From: Arcobacter sp. UBA7394
GTDB lineage: Bacteria; Campylobacterota; Campylobacteria; Campylobacterales; Arcobacteraceae
DNA length: 5,318 bases
Assembly: GCA_002470185.1 (NCBI GenBank)
Contig: DKNG01000123.1
Location: 1,172 to 6,489, forward strand
Direction: 5' to 3'
Positions 1 to 5,318 of the stretch are shown here, piece after piece (positions within the stretch are counted from its first letter, which is position 1; each line of letters opens with the position of its first letter). The notes under the pieces are model-generated. The model had not been told where the DNA came from, ran no database searches, and saw only the letters and a list, made by a program, of their open reading frames with translations. The translations under genes were made by a program, and so were the position numbers.

Positions 1-1238
1 TAAATTAATGGATTAGGAGTATTTTCATCAAACTCAATAGAGTTTGCATCTTCAAGACCAAGTACATTTCTAGCATATTCAATTACAGATAATTGCATAC
101 CTAAACAAATTCCTAAGTAAGGAACTTTGTTCTCTCTTGCATATTGAATTGCTTTTAATTTACCTTCAACACCTCTGTGTCCAAATCCACCAGCAACTAA
201 GATAGCATCAGAGTTACCAATAATATCATAAGCACCAACATCTTCAATTCTCTCAGAATCACACCAGTGAATATTTACTTTTGTGTTTAAGTGAGCACCT
301 GAATGAATAAGTGATTCAATTAATGATTTGTAAGATTCTTTTAAATCTAAATATTTACCAACAAATGCAATAGTAACTTCTTGTTGAGGAACTAAAATGT
401 TCTTAACTAAAGTATCCCATTTTTCCATGTTTGGTTTAATTTTGATATTAAAGTGATTTGATAAAGGATTTAAAATTCCTTCTTTAATGAACTGTAATGG
501 AACTTGATAAATAGATTGTGCATCACCAGCTTCAATAACAGCATCTCTGTCAATATCACACGCTAATGCTAATTTATCTTTTAAGTTCTTTGGTAATTCT
601 CTCTCTGTTCTACAAACTAACATATGAGGAGTAATACCAATTCTTCTTAATTCTTGTACAGAATGTTGTGTTGGTTTAGTTTTTAACTCACCAGCAGCTC
701 TAATATATGGAACTAAACTTAAGTGAATGTTCATAGTGTTTGTTTTTGGAAGTTCATGTCTGATTGATCTAATAGCTTCCATAAATGGTAAACCTTCGAT
801 ATCACCAACAGTTCCACCAAGCTCAATGATTAAGAAATCATGCTCATCAGCCGCAGCATAGATTCTATCTTTGATTTCATCAACAACGTGAGGAATTACT
901 TGGATAGTTTTACCTAAGTATCCACCTTCTCTTTCTCTTTTAATTACACTTTGGTAAACTTGACCAGTTGTAAAAGAGTTTTTAGCAGTTAATGTTTTGT
1001 CGATAAATCTTTCGTAGTTACCTAAATCTAGGTCAGTTTCAGCACCATCAGCAGTAACAAAAACTTCTCCATGCTCTAACGGACTCATAGTACCTGGGTC
1101 AACGTTTAAGTAAGGGTCAATTTTTAGCATACTTACTTTGAAGCCTGACTGTTTTAAAATTGTTGCAATAGAAGCAGAAGTGATCCCTTTACCTAAAGAG
1201 CTTAGCACTCCTCCTGTTACAAAAATGAATTTAGTCAT
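1..1238 (-). CDS. pyrG: CTP synthase (glutamine-hydrolysing), C-terminus cut off by window edge
   Basis: CTP synthase makes CTP from UTP, ATP and glutamine-derived ammonia in the cytoplasm, the last step of pyrimidine nucleotide synthesis. The frame reads from ATG at 1238 to the left edge without a stop: 412 codons, against about 545 residues in E. coli PyrG. The N-terminal synthetase domain starts with the P-loop [11 protein letters not shown] (Lys17). It then has [30 protein letters not shown] (Asp71, matching the Mg ligand Asp72 of E. coli) and [14 protein letters not shown] (Glu139, matching Glu140). The glutaminase domain shows [11 protein letters not shown] and GICLGMQ, whose nucleophile is Cys378. 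The catalytic His and Glu lie beyond the window. The start is fixed by family alignment and by a GGAG ribosome site at 1250-1247, eight bases upstream. Every hallmark that should be visible is intact. The gene lies behind its own probable promoter and behind the ccoG terminator, so it is probably transcribed separately from ccoG. Confidence 0.97.
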   Translation of the reverse strand, partial: MTKFIFVTGGVLSSLGKGITSASIATILKQSGFKVSMLKIDPYLNVDPGTMSPLEHGEVFVTADGAETDLDLGNYERFIDKTLTAKNSFTTGQVYQSVIKREREGGYLGKTIQVIPHVVDEIKDRIYAAADEHDFLIIELGGTVGDIEGLPFMEAIRSIRHELPKTNTMNIHLSLVPYIRAAGELKTKPTQHSVQELRRIGITPHMLVCRTERELPKNLKDKLALACDIDRDAVIEAGDAQSIYQVPLQFIKEGILNPLSNHFNIKIKPNMEKWDTLVKNILVPQQEVTIAFVGKYLDLKESYKSLIESLIHSGAHLNTKVNIHWCDSERIEDVGAYDIIGNSDAILVAGGFGHRGVEGKLKAIQYARENKVPYLGICLGMQLSVIEYARNVLGLEDANSIEFDENTPNPLI

Positions 1239-1245
1239 TAAAAAT

Positions 1246-1250
1246 ACTCC
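1246..1250 (-). promoter_or_regulatory. Ribosome binding site of pyrG
   Basis: The minus strand reads GGAGT here. The GGAG core lies eight bases before the ATG at 1238. It supports that ATG as the pyrG start, in agreement with the N-terminus expected for CTP synthases. Confidence 0.75.
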
Positions 1251-1279
1251 AATAAAAAGTTAAATTGTTTTAAATATAT

Positions 1280-1296
1280 TTCGCGATTATAGCGAA
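1280..1296 (-). promoter_or_regulatory. Probable pyrG promoter: -10 box inside a small palindrome
   Basis: On the minus strand a perfect TATAAT lies at 1291-1286, which predicts a transcript start near 1279 and a leader of about 40 bases before the pyrG ATG. I see no clear -35 hexamer; weak -35 boxes are usual for the housekeeping sigma factor of Campylobacterota. The -10 box sits in the 7-base centre of a perfect 5-base inverted repeat, TTCGC/GCGAA. These arms are the most GC-rich patch of this AT-rich spacer. A dimeric regulator bound here would cover the -10 box. That regulatory role is inference; the -10 box and the repeat are directly visible. Confidence 0.5.
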
Positions 1297-1338
1297 TTTT
1301 AGTTAATATTAAAGTTAAGTATAAGGGTTTTGGAAGAT

Positions 1339-1366
1339 AGAAAAGACGGGAATTCCCATCTTTTCT
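1339..1366 (-). terminator. Rho-independent terminator downstream of ccoG
   Basis: In the minus-strand transcript a 12-pair stem folds around an AAUU loop: AGAAAAGA, one U-G pair, GGG/CCC. The plus-strand version would have a C-A mismatch at that position, so the structure favours the minus direction. It lies 13 bases after the ccoG stop. The 3' arm is itself U-rich (UCUUUUCU) and is followed by AUCUUCC. The working form may therefore be the shorter core GAUGGG/CCCGUC followed by UUUUCU. The U tract is imperfect, so some read-through into pyrG is possible. Confidence 0.75.
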
Positions 1367-1379
1367 CATTTAATAATGT

Positions 1380-2759
1380 TTATTTTAATTTATCCGCTCT
1401 TGGATAGATAAATACAGCTTTTCTGAAGACTTGAACTTTCTCTGGATCTTCTTTTGCATAAGCTTTAAGTGTTACTGTAATTGGTGTATCTTTTGTCTTA
1501 TCATTTACTAGAATTTTATCTGTTTCTAGGATTAATACTTTTTTAGCCATTTTACCTGGACTTAATGAGAATGGTTTAAATCTCTTGATTTTGATATCAT
1601 CATGATCTACAATTTCTAAGTGGTATGTTAATTTTTTAGCCTCAGTATTTTGGAAAAGTAATAAGAAGTTATTTCTTACAACATTATTCTCTTTTACTTT
1701 GTATAATTGAGTAGTTTTATTTACATTTAATAACATATACTCTTTTGTTCCACCCATTGCAAATAGTAAAGCTAAAACAATAAGTAATGCTGATGCATAC
1801 ATGATTGTTTGTTTTCTAAACATTTTAGTTGGAATATCTTTTTTAATGGCATTTGTACTTGACCATTGAACTAATGAAGGTTTACCTAGTTTTCCCATAA
1901 CAGTAGTACATGCATCAACACATTCTAAACAGTTGATACATTCAAGTTGAAGACCTTTTCTAATATCAATATGAGTAGGACATACAGTTACACATGATTC
2001 ACATGTTGTACATTCATCTGTTGCATTTAATTCTTTTGCTTTAAAGATAATTTTTTCTTTATCTTCATTGTAGATGTTTCCACCTCTATTTGTAGAATAA
2101 ATTGCTTGGTATGTATCATCATCATAAAGTACTGATTGAACCCTAGAATAAGGACACACATATATACAGAAATCTTCTTTTAATATAACTACATCATAAA
2201 TTAAAAATCCTGCAATTGATAATACAATTCCAAATAAGAACATATGCTCACTAGGGTTTTGTAAGTATGTGAAGAAATCTTCGGGTGGTACAAAGAACCA
2301 TAAGAAGTTAGATGCTGCAACAATTGATAATGCTGACCAAATTATAACTGCTATTACTTTCTTAGATGCATTCTGTGGTTTTGACCAATCTGGTTCTTTT
2401 TGTTTATTTTTGATTCTTCTTAAACCTAATAATTTAGACTCAATTAAATCTCTGTAAAATACTCTAAAGATAGTTTGAGGACAGGCCCATCCACACCATG
2501 CTCTACCTCCAAGGGAAGTAGCTGCAAAAATTCCTAAGAAAAGAAGCATTAATAAAAATGGCATAAGGTATAGCTCTTGCATATCAAATGCTGTACCTAA
2601 TAAATGAAGTTGTTTCTTATCAAATGATAATAAGAACATGTGATTTCCACCAATAGTAATAAAAGGTAAAGATAAAGATATAAGTGTTGCAAGAGCATAT
2701 CCGTAGTATCTTTTGATTCTATAGGCAGTTTTACTTAAAAATTCATTTTTTTCTTTCAC
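1380..2759 (-). CDS. ccoG: Cytochrome c oxidase accessory protein CcoG (FixG/RdxA family)
   Basis: CcoG is an inner-membrane polyferredoxin needed for assembly of cbb3-type cytochrome c oxidase; work on Rhodobacter capsulatus describes it as a copper(II) reductase supplying copper to the oxidase. The 459 residues match the usual family length. Membrane segments lie near residues 20-38, 62-82, 133-156, 172-193 and 315-336. Between them are the paired-cysteine motifs CGWACP (Cys89, Cys93) and CIYVCP (Cys198, Cys202). A cytoplasmic two-cluster ferredoxin region follows, with Cys250/253/256/260 and Cys274/277/280/284. The last 120 residues form the Ig-like FixG C-terminal domain. All twelve cysteines fall in these motifs, so the protein looks functional. 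The start is GTG, chosen because AAAGG lies seven bases upstream and no better in-frame start precedes it. No ccoNOPQ oxidase genes are in this window. With no strong terminator upstream, ccoG may be read partly from the PseG-like gene's promoter. Confidence 0.96.
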   Translation of the reverse strand: MKEKNEFLSKTAYRIKRYYGYALATLISLSLPFITIGGNHMFLLSFDKKQLHLLGTAFDMQELYLMPFLLMLLFLGIFAATSLGGRAWCGWACPQTIFRVFYRDLIESKLLGLRRIKNKQKEPDWSKPQNASKKVIAVIIWSALSIVAASNFLWFFVPPEDFFTYLQNPSEHMFLFGIVLSIAGFLIYDVVILKEDFCIYVCPYSRVQSVLYDDDTYQAIYSTNRGGNIYNEDKEKIIFKAKELNATDECTTCESCVTVCPTHIDIRKGLQLECINCLECVDACTTVMGKLGKPSLVQWSSTNAIKKDIPTKMFRKQTIMYASALLIVLALLFAMGGTKEYMLLNVNKTTQLYKVKENNVVRNNFLLLFQNTEAKKLTYHLEIVDHDDIKIKRFKPFSLSPGKMAKKVLILETDKILVNDKTKDTPITVTLKAYAKEDPEKVQVFRKAVFIYPRADKLK

Positions 2760-2766
2760 TGTAAAA

Positions 2767-2771
2767 CCTTT
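2767..2771 (-). promoter_or_regulatory. Ribosome binding site that decides the GTG start of ccoG
   Basis: The minus strand reads AAAGG here, seven bases before the GTG at 2759-2757. The reading frame continues upstream without an ATG, so this site is the main argument for the GTG start. Confidence 0.65.
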
Positions 2772-2848
2772 ATTATAAGTTGAATGAAATTATATATAAA
2801 TATACCTTATGATTGGCATAAGAATATATAAGTTCTACTTATAATAAA
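2769..2848. repeat. Spaced 12-base inverted repeat flanking the ccoG upstream spacer
   Basis: TTTATTATAAGT (2769-2780) and ACTTATAATAAA (2837-2848) are perfect reverse complements separated by 56 bases. The right arm also takes part in a local 7-3-7 hairpin (TATAAGT/ACTTATA, 2827-2843). All of it is AT-only or nearly so. The hairpin has no proper U tail and is too weak to call a terminator for the upstream gene. The function is unknown, and chance is possible at this base composition. Confidence 0.4.
2789..2822 (-). promoter_or_regulatory. Possible ccoG promoter with an overlapping palindrome
   Basis: A minus-strand TATAAT at 2794-2789 would start transcription near 2782 and leave a short leader that contains the ribosome site. 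The hexamer expected at the -35 position (GCCAAT at 2817-2812) is a poor match to consensus. It falls inside a perfect 6-5-6 palindrome, CTTATG/CATAAG, at 2806-2822, which could be an operator. It is not a classical FNR site (TTGAT-N4-ATCAA). A second TATAAT at 2777-2772 is too close to the ribosome site to be useful. Chance -10 matches are common in such AT-rich DNA. Confidence 0.35.
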
Positions 2849-2862
2849 AAAGTTAAAAGTTA

Positions 2863-3696
2863 TTATGAATTAGTTAGTTTTTTATAGGCCTCTATCTTTG
2901 TAGATATTTCTACTTTTATATCTTCAAAGTTTGCTACTTCATAATTATTTATTGTTGGGTAATTTTGAATAATTGTTTCGAATTCATTTATTGTTCCATC
3001 TAAAGTATTATTTTCAATACATGGAATATTCAATTTTTCAATTAGTTCTATGTTGTATTGTTTATCTTCTCTTTTGAAAATAACTGGATAATTTCCACAA
3101 GCAATAGATTCTAATGCTGATTGTACTGAAGCTGTTAATAGGTATTTTGTATTGTTTATTGTTTCAATATACTCTTCTTCATCTATAACATTATTAAAAT
3201 GCTCTTTAAACACTTTTTCATTACCTAAGAAGAAATAATGTCCCATAAGTAAGTCTATATCGTGTTTAGAATCACTATTCATTTGCTCTAAAAATAAGTT
3301 ATTATAATCATCATCACCGAAGAAAATAGTTTTTTCAATTGATGGATTATCATTTTTTGTATAAATACTAGTATCTACAATAATATCTGAGATTTCTTTT
3401 AGATTATATACAAGAGAACAAAACTCATTCATTCCATTTTCCATAAGTTCATTTGTTTCATCTGTATCATAAATAAGAATATCTTTTCTTTGCATGATGT
3501 TTGGTAAATTTCTAACTACATCAATATTTACATACTTTTTAACATCAAATAGCTCTTTTGCATATGCTCCCGCTCTAAAATCACTAGTACATAAAACTGG
3601 ATCTAAATCTTTTAATAGTGTTGCAACGGCTGAACATCTTTTTGTAGCATCTAATCCTACTCCATGACCGCTTTTTGCATAAAAATAAACTTGCAT
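2863..3696 (-). CDS. Uncharacterised PseG-like / GT-B-fold nucleotide-sugar protein
   Basis: I do not recognise this 277-residue protein as a named gene. It is soluble, rich in Asn, Asp, Glu and Ile, and has no signal peptide or membrane segment. Its outline resembles PseG, which removes UDP from the pseudaminic acid precursor used to glycosylate flagellin, and MurG-type GT-B proteins. Visible features are a glycine-rich N-terminal loop (SGHGVGLDATKRC, residues 9-21), then IIVDTSIY (105-112), where PseG proteins have IVDHYG. Next come a DDD turn (128-130), HDIDLLMG (145-152), which is like HDCDLLL, and a C-terminal segment LLTASVQSALESIACGN (186-202) resembling the PseG nucleotide-binding half. 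It is about 60 residues shorter than many PseG proteins. The GxGH catalytic histidine reads GVGL here, so PseG activity is doubtful. The ATG has an AAAAGG site six bases upstream. Function is inferred from fold-level resemblance only. Confidence 0.6.
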   Translation of the reverse strand: MQVYFYAKSGHGVGLDATKRCSAVATLLKDLDPVLCTSDFRAGAYAKELFDVKKYVNIDVVRNLPNIMQRKDILIYDTDETNELMENGMNEFCSLVYNLKEISDIIVDTSIYTKNDNPSIEKTIFFGDDDYNNLFLEQMNSDSKHDIDLLMGHYFFLGNEKVFKEHFNNVIDEEEYIETINNTKYLLTASVQSALESIACGNYPVIFKREDKQYNIELIEKLNIPCIENNTLDGTINEFETIIQNYPTINNYEVANFEDIKVEISTKIEAYKKLTNS

Positions 3697-3702
3697 TATA
3701 AA

Positions 3703-3707
3703 CCTTT
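3703..3707 (-). promoter_or_regulatory. Ribosome binding site of the PseG-like gene
   Basis: The minus strand reads AAAGG, preceded by further A residues, six bases before the ATG at 3696. It supports both the start chosen and the view that this is a translated gene. Confidence 0.65.
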
Positions 3708-3738
3708 TTGTAATAATTATTTGTATATATAAGTATAT

Positions 3739-3783
3739 ATTATATAAAAAAAGTACAAAGCAATAGCTTAAATAAAGTTTAAG
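3739..3783 (-). promoter_or_regulatory. Probable promoter of the PseG-like gene with an upstream palindrome
   Basis: This lies in the 170-base spacer between the PseG-like gene and mnmG. On the minus strand TATAAT lies at 3744-3739, directly preceded by a T-rich run (TACTTTTTTTA). That is the usual look of Campylobacterota housekeeping promoters, which lack a firm -35 box. The predicted transcript start is near 3732, giving a leader of about 35 bases. A perfect 6-5-6 palindrome, CTTAAA/TTTAAG, at 3767-3783 sits just upstream, where an activator or repressor could bind. Because the mnmG terminator precedes this region, the gene needs its own promoter. Part of the match could be due to base composition. 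Confidence 0.45.
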
Positions 3784-3825
3784 ATAAATTATTAGAAATT
3801 TAAAATAAGAGTAGTTTTATAGTTT

Positions 3826-3860
3826 GAAAAATAAAGTATCATCTAAAAAGATGACACTTT
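3826..3860 (-). terminator. Rho-independent terminator downstream of mnmG
   Basis: In the minus-strand transcript AAAGUGUCAUCU pairs with AGAUGAUACUUU around a UUUU loop: twelve pairs, one of them G-U. In the plus direction that pair would be an A-C mismatch, so the minus direction is favoured. The tail AUUUUUC follows the stem at 3832-3826. The hairpin begins six bases after the mnmG stop codon. The location, stem and U tail agree, making this the best-supported terminator in the window. Confidence 0.88.
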
Positions 3861-3866
3861 AAAAAT

Positions 3867-5318
3867 CTATTTTTCTGAAGTTTTAATATTGATATACATA
3901 TGTAGTACATCAACAGCCGCAGGTGTAATTCCTGAAATTTCACTTGCATTGAAAAGTGTTGGTGGTCTGAACTTTTCTAGTTTTTCAACTGCTTCGTTTG
4001 AAAGACCAGAGATTTGTCTATAATTAAAATCTTCTGGAATTGTTAATTTAAGCATTTTTTTCATTTTATCAATTTGTTTTTTCTGTTTTTCAACATATCT
4101 ATAATATTTAGCTTCAACAATTATTTGTTCTTTTAAATAATCAGATAAATCAGCAAATTGAGGTAAGAACTCATCAAAGTGTTTTACTTCAACTGTACTT
4201 CTTCCAATAATGTCTAATAATAAAACTCTATCTTTGATTCTATCTTGACCTAATCTTTCAAGTAGTTCTAAATTCTCTTTTTTAGAAGTGAACCACTCAG
4301 ATCTTAAGAACTCAATAGCTTCATCAATTACTTTTTGTTTGTGATTAACTTTTTCAATAGTTTCATCACTAATTAATCCTAAGTCATGACCATATTGTGA
4401 AAGTCTTAAGTCAGCACCTTCTTCTCTAAGTAATAATCTATACTCAGCTCTTGAAGTGAACATTCTATAAGGCTCTGTAGTTCCTTTTGTAACTAAATCG
4501 TCAATTAATACACCAATGTATGCTTCATCACGTCTTAGAATAAATGGTTCTTTTTCATCAATTGCTAAAGCTGCATTAATACCAGCCATTAATCCTTGAG
4601 ATGCAGCTTCTTCATAACCAGTAGTTGCATTGATTTGACCTGCATTATAAAGGTTTTTAACTTTTTTAGTCTCTAATGTATGTTTTAACTCAGTTGGGTC
4701 TACATAATCATATTCAATAGCGTAACCATATCTAATGATTTTTGCATTCTCTAAACCTGAGATTGAATGAATCATTTGTTTTTGAACATCAATAGGTAAA
4801 GAAGTTGAAAGACCATTAATATAGTATTCAGTACACATAGAAGTTTGAGGTTCTAAGAATAACTGATGTCTATCTCTCTCTGCAAATCTATTTACTTTAT
4901 CTTCAATACTTGGACAGTATCTAGGTCCGCTACCTTTGATTTGTCCTGTAAATAAAGGAGCTCTATCAAAGTTAGATGTAATTGTTTCGTGAGTATCTAA
5001 GTTTGTGTATGTAATATAACATGGGTATTGAGTAGGGCTAAATTCTGCTTTATTAGTTCTAAACGAAAATGGTGCTGGATTTACATCACCACCGTGCATT
5101 TCCATGTTTTCAAAATTAATTGAATTTCCATCTAGTCTTGCAGGAGTTCCTGTTTTTAGTCTTCCTACATTTAGACCTAATTCTTGTAATTGTACTGATA
5201 AAGTAGATGATGGTAATTCCCAAGCTCTACCTGCATCATAAGTACTTTCACCAATATGAATAAGACCTTTCATAAATGTACCAGTAGTGATAATTACTTT
5301 TGAAGCTTCAAACTCTTC
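3867..5318 (-). CDS. mnmG: tRNA uridine-5-carboxymethylaminomethyl synthesis enzyme MnmG (GidA), N-terminus cut off
   Basis: MnmG works with the GTPase MnmE to place a carboxymethylaminomethyl group on wobble uridine 34 of certain tRNAs, using FAD, NADH and methylene-tetrahydrofolate. The frame runs open to the right edge. The 15 codons before the first visible Met read [15 protein letters not shown], which continues the conserved TTGTF segment, so that Met is internal. The 483 residues seen, against about 629 in E. coli, mean roughly 140 N-terminal residues with the FAD-binding GGGHAG loop are missing. Conserved blocks, numbered in the visible part, are [12 protein letters not shown] (52-63), [12 protein letters not shown] with the functional cysteine at 135 (E. 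coli Cys277), [17 protein letters not shown] (226-242), [18 protein letters not shown] (282-299), then [12 protein letters not shown] and SGITPAA in the helical C-terminal domain that contacts MnmE. The stop is TAG. The gene looks intact and ends at its own terminator. Confidence 0.97.
   Translation of the reverse strand, partial: EEFEASKVIITTGTFMKGLIHIGESTYDAGRAWELPSSTLSVQLQELGLNVGRLKTGTPARLDGNSINFENMEMHGGDVNPAPFSFRTNKAEFSPTQYPCYITYTNLDTHETITSNFDRAPLFTGQIKGSGPRYCPSIEDKVNRFAERDRHQLFLEPQTSMCTEYYINGLSTSLPIDVQKQMIHSISGLENAKIIRYGYAIEYDYVDPTELKHTLETKKVKNLYNAGQINATTGYEEAASQGLMAGINAALAIDEKEPFILRRDEAYIGVLIDDLVTKGTTEPYRMFTSRAEYRLLLREEGADLRLSQYGHDLGLISDETIEKVNHKQKVIDEAIEFLRSEWFTSKKENLELLERLGQDRIKDRVLLLDIIGRSTVEVKHFDEFLPQFADLSDYLKEQIIVEAKYYRYVEKQKKQIDKMKKMLKLTIPEDFNYRQISGLSNEAVEKLEKFRPPTLFNASEISGITPAAVDVLHMYINIKTSEK

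Noticed and set aside
1263..1276. Short TTAAA/TTTAA-type repeat in the pyrG leader as a riboswitch or attenuator
   Set aside because: The stem would be five A-U pairs, there is no U tract or alternative fold, and such repeats are expected by chance in this composition.
1339..1366. Plus-strand terminator
   Set aside because: No plus-strand gene precedes it. The plus RNA would carry a C-A mismatch that becomes a U-G pair in the minus direction.
2269..2457. 62-codon open frame on the plus strand
   Set aside because: It lies wholly inside the well-supported ccoG gene on the opposite strand and covers its membrane-coding region. The product resembles no known protein, so it is a shadow frame.
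2806..2822. FNR-type oxygen-response site upstream of ccoG
   Set aside because: The half-sites are CTTATG/CATAAG with a five-base spacer, not TTGAT-N4-ATCAA. Only the palindrome itself can be supported.
2827..2843. TATAAGT/ACTTATA hairpin as the terminator of the PseG-like gene
   Set aside because: The stem has only seven pairs, almost all A-U, with a three-base loop and no U run after it in the minus direction.
5271..5273. ATG as the true start of mnmG
   Set aside because: The frame stays open to the window edge, and the 15 codons upstream encode the conserved TTGTF segment of MnmG. The Met is internal.

Overview
The window is AT-rich, and all four protein genes lie on the minus strand. 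The protein sequences and the T-rich promoters with little -35 conservation look like Campylobacterota. A relative of Arcobacter is my best guess; this is a judgement from protein style and composition, not from a database match.

Read in the direction of transcription (right to left), the layout is as follows. (1) Positions 5318-3867 hold mnmG (gidA), the FAD-dependent tRNA wobble-uridine modification enzyme. Its N-terminal part is cut off by the right edge, and a strong hairpin terminator (3860-3826) follows it directly. (2) After a 170-base AT-rich spacer with a plausible promoter comes 3696-2863. This is a 277-residue soluble protein that I do not recognise as a named gene. It looks like a shortened, divergent relative of PseG/GT-B nucleotide-sugar proteins. 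(3) After about 100 bases of AT-rich sequence with several inverted repeats and no convincing terminator comes ccoG (2759-1380, GTG start). It encodes the membrane polyferredoxin needed for assembly of cbb3-type cytochrome oxidase, and it ends at a GC-cored hairpin terminator (1366-1339). (4) A 141-base spacer carries a good -10 box placed inside a small palindrome. It precedes pyrG (1238 to the left edge), CTP synthase, which is cut off in its glutaminase domain.

The genes do not form one pathway: tRNA modification, probable surface-sugar metabolism, oxidase assembly and nucleotide synthesis sit side by side. The two terminators and three candidate promoters suggest at least three transcription units: mnmG; the PseG-like gene, with possible read-through into ccoG; and pyrG. 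Most of the window is ordinary core genome. The least explained parts are the PseG-like protein and the palindromes in the three spacers. I see no mobile element, CRISPR array, tRNA, rRNA or phage gene.
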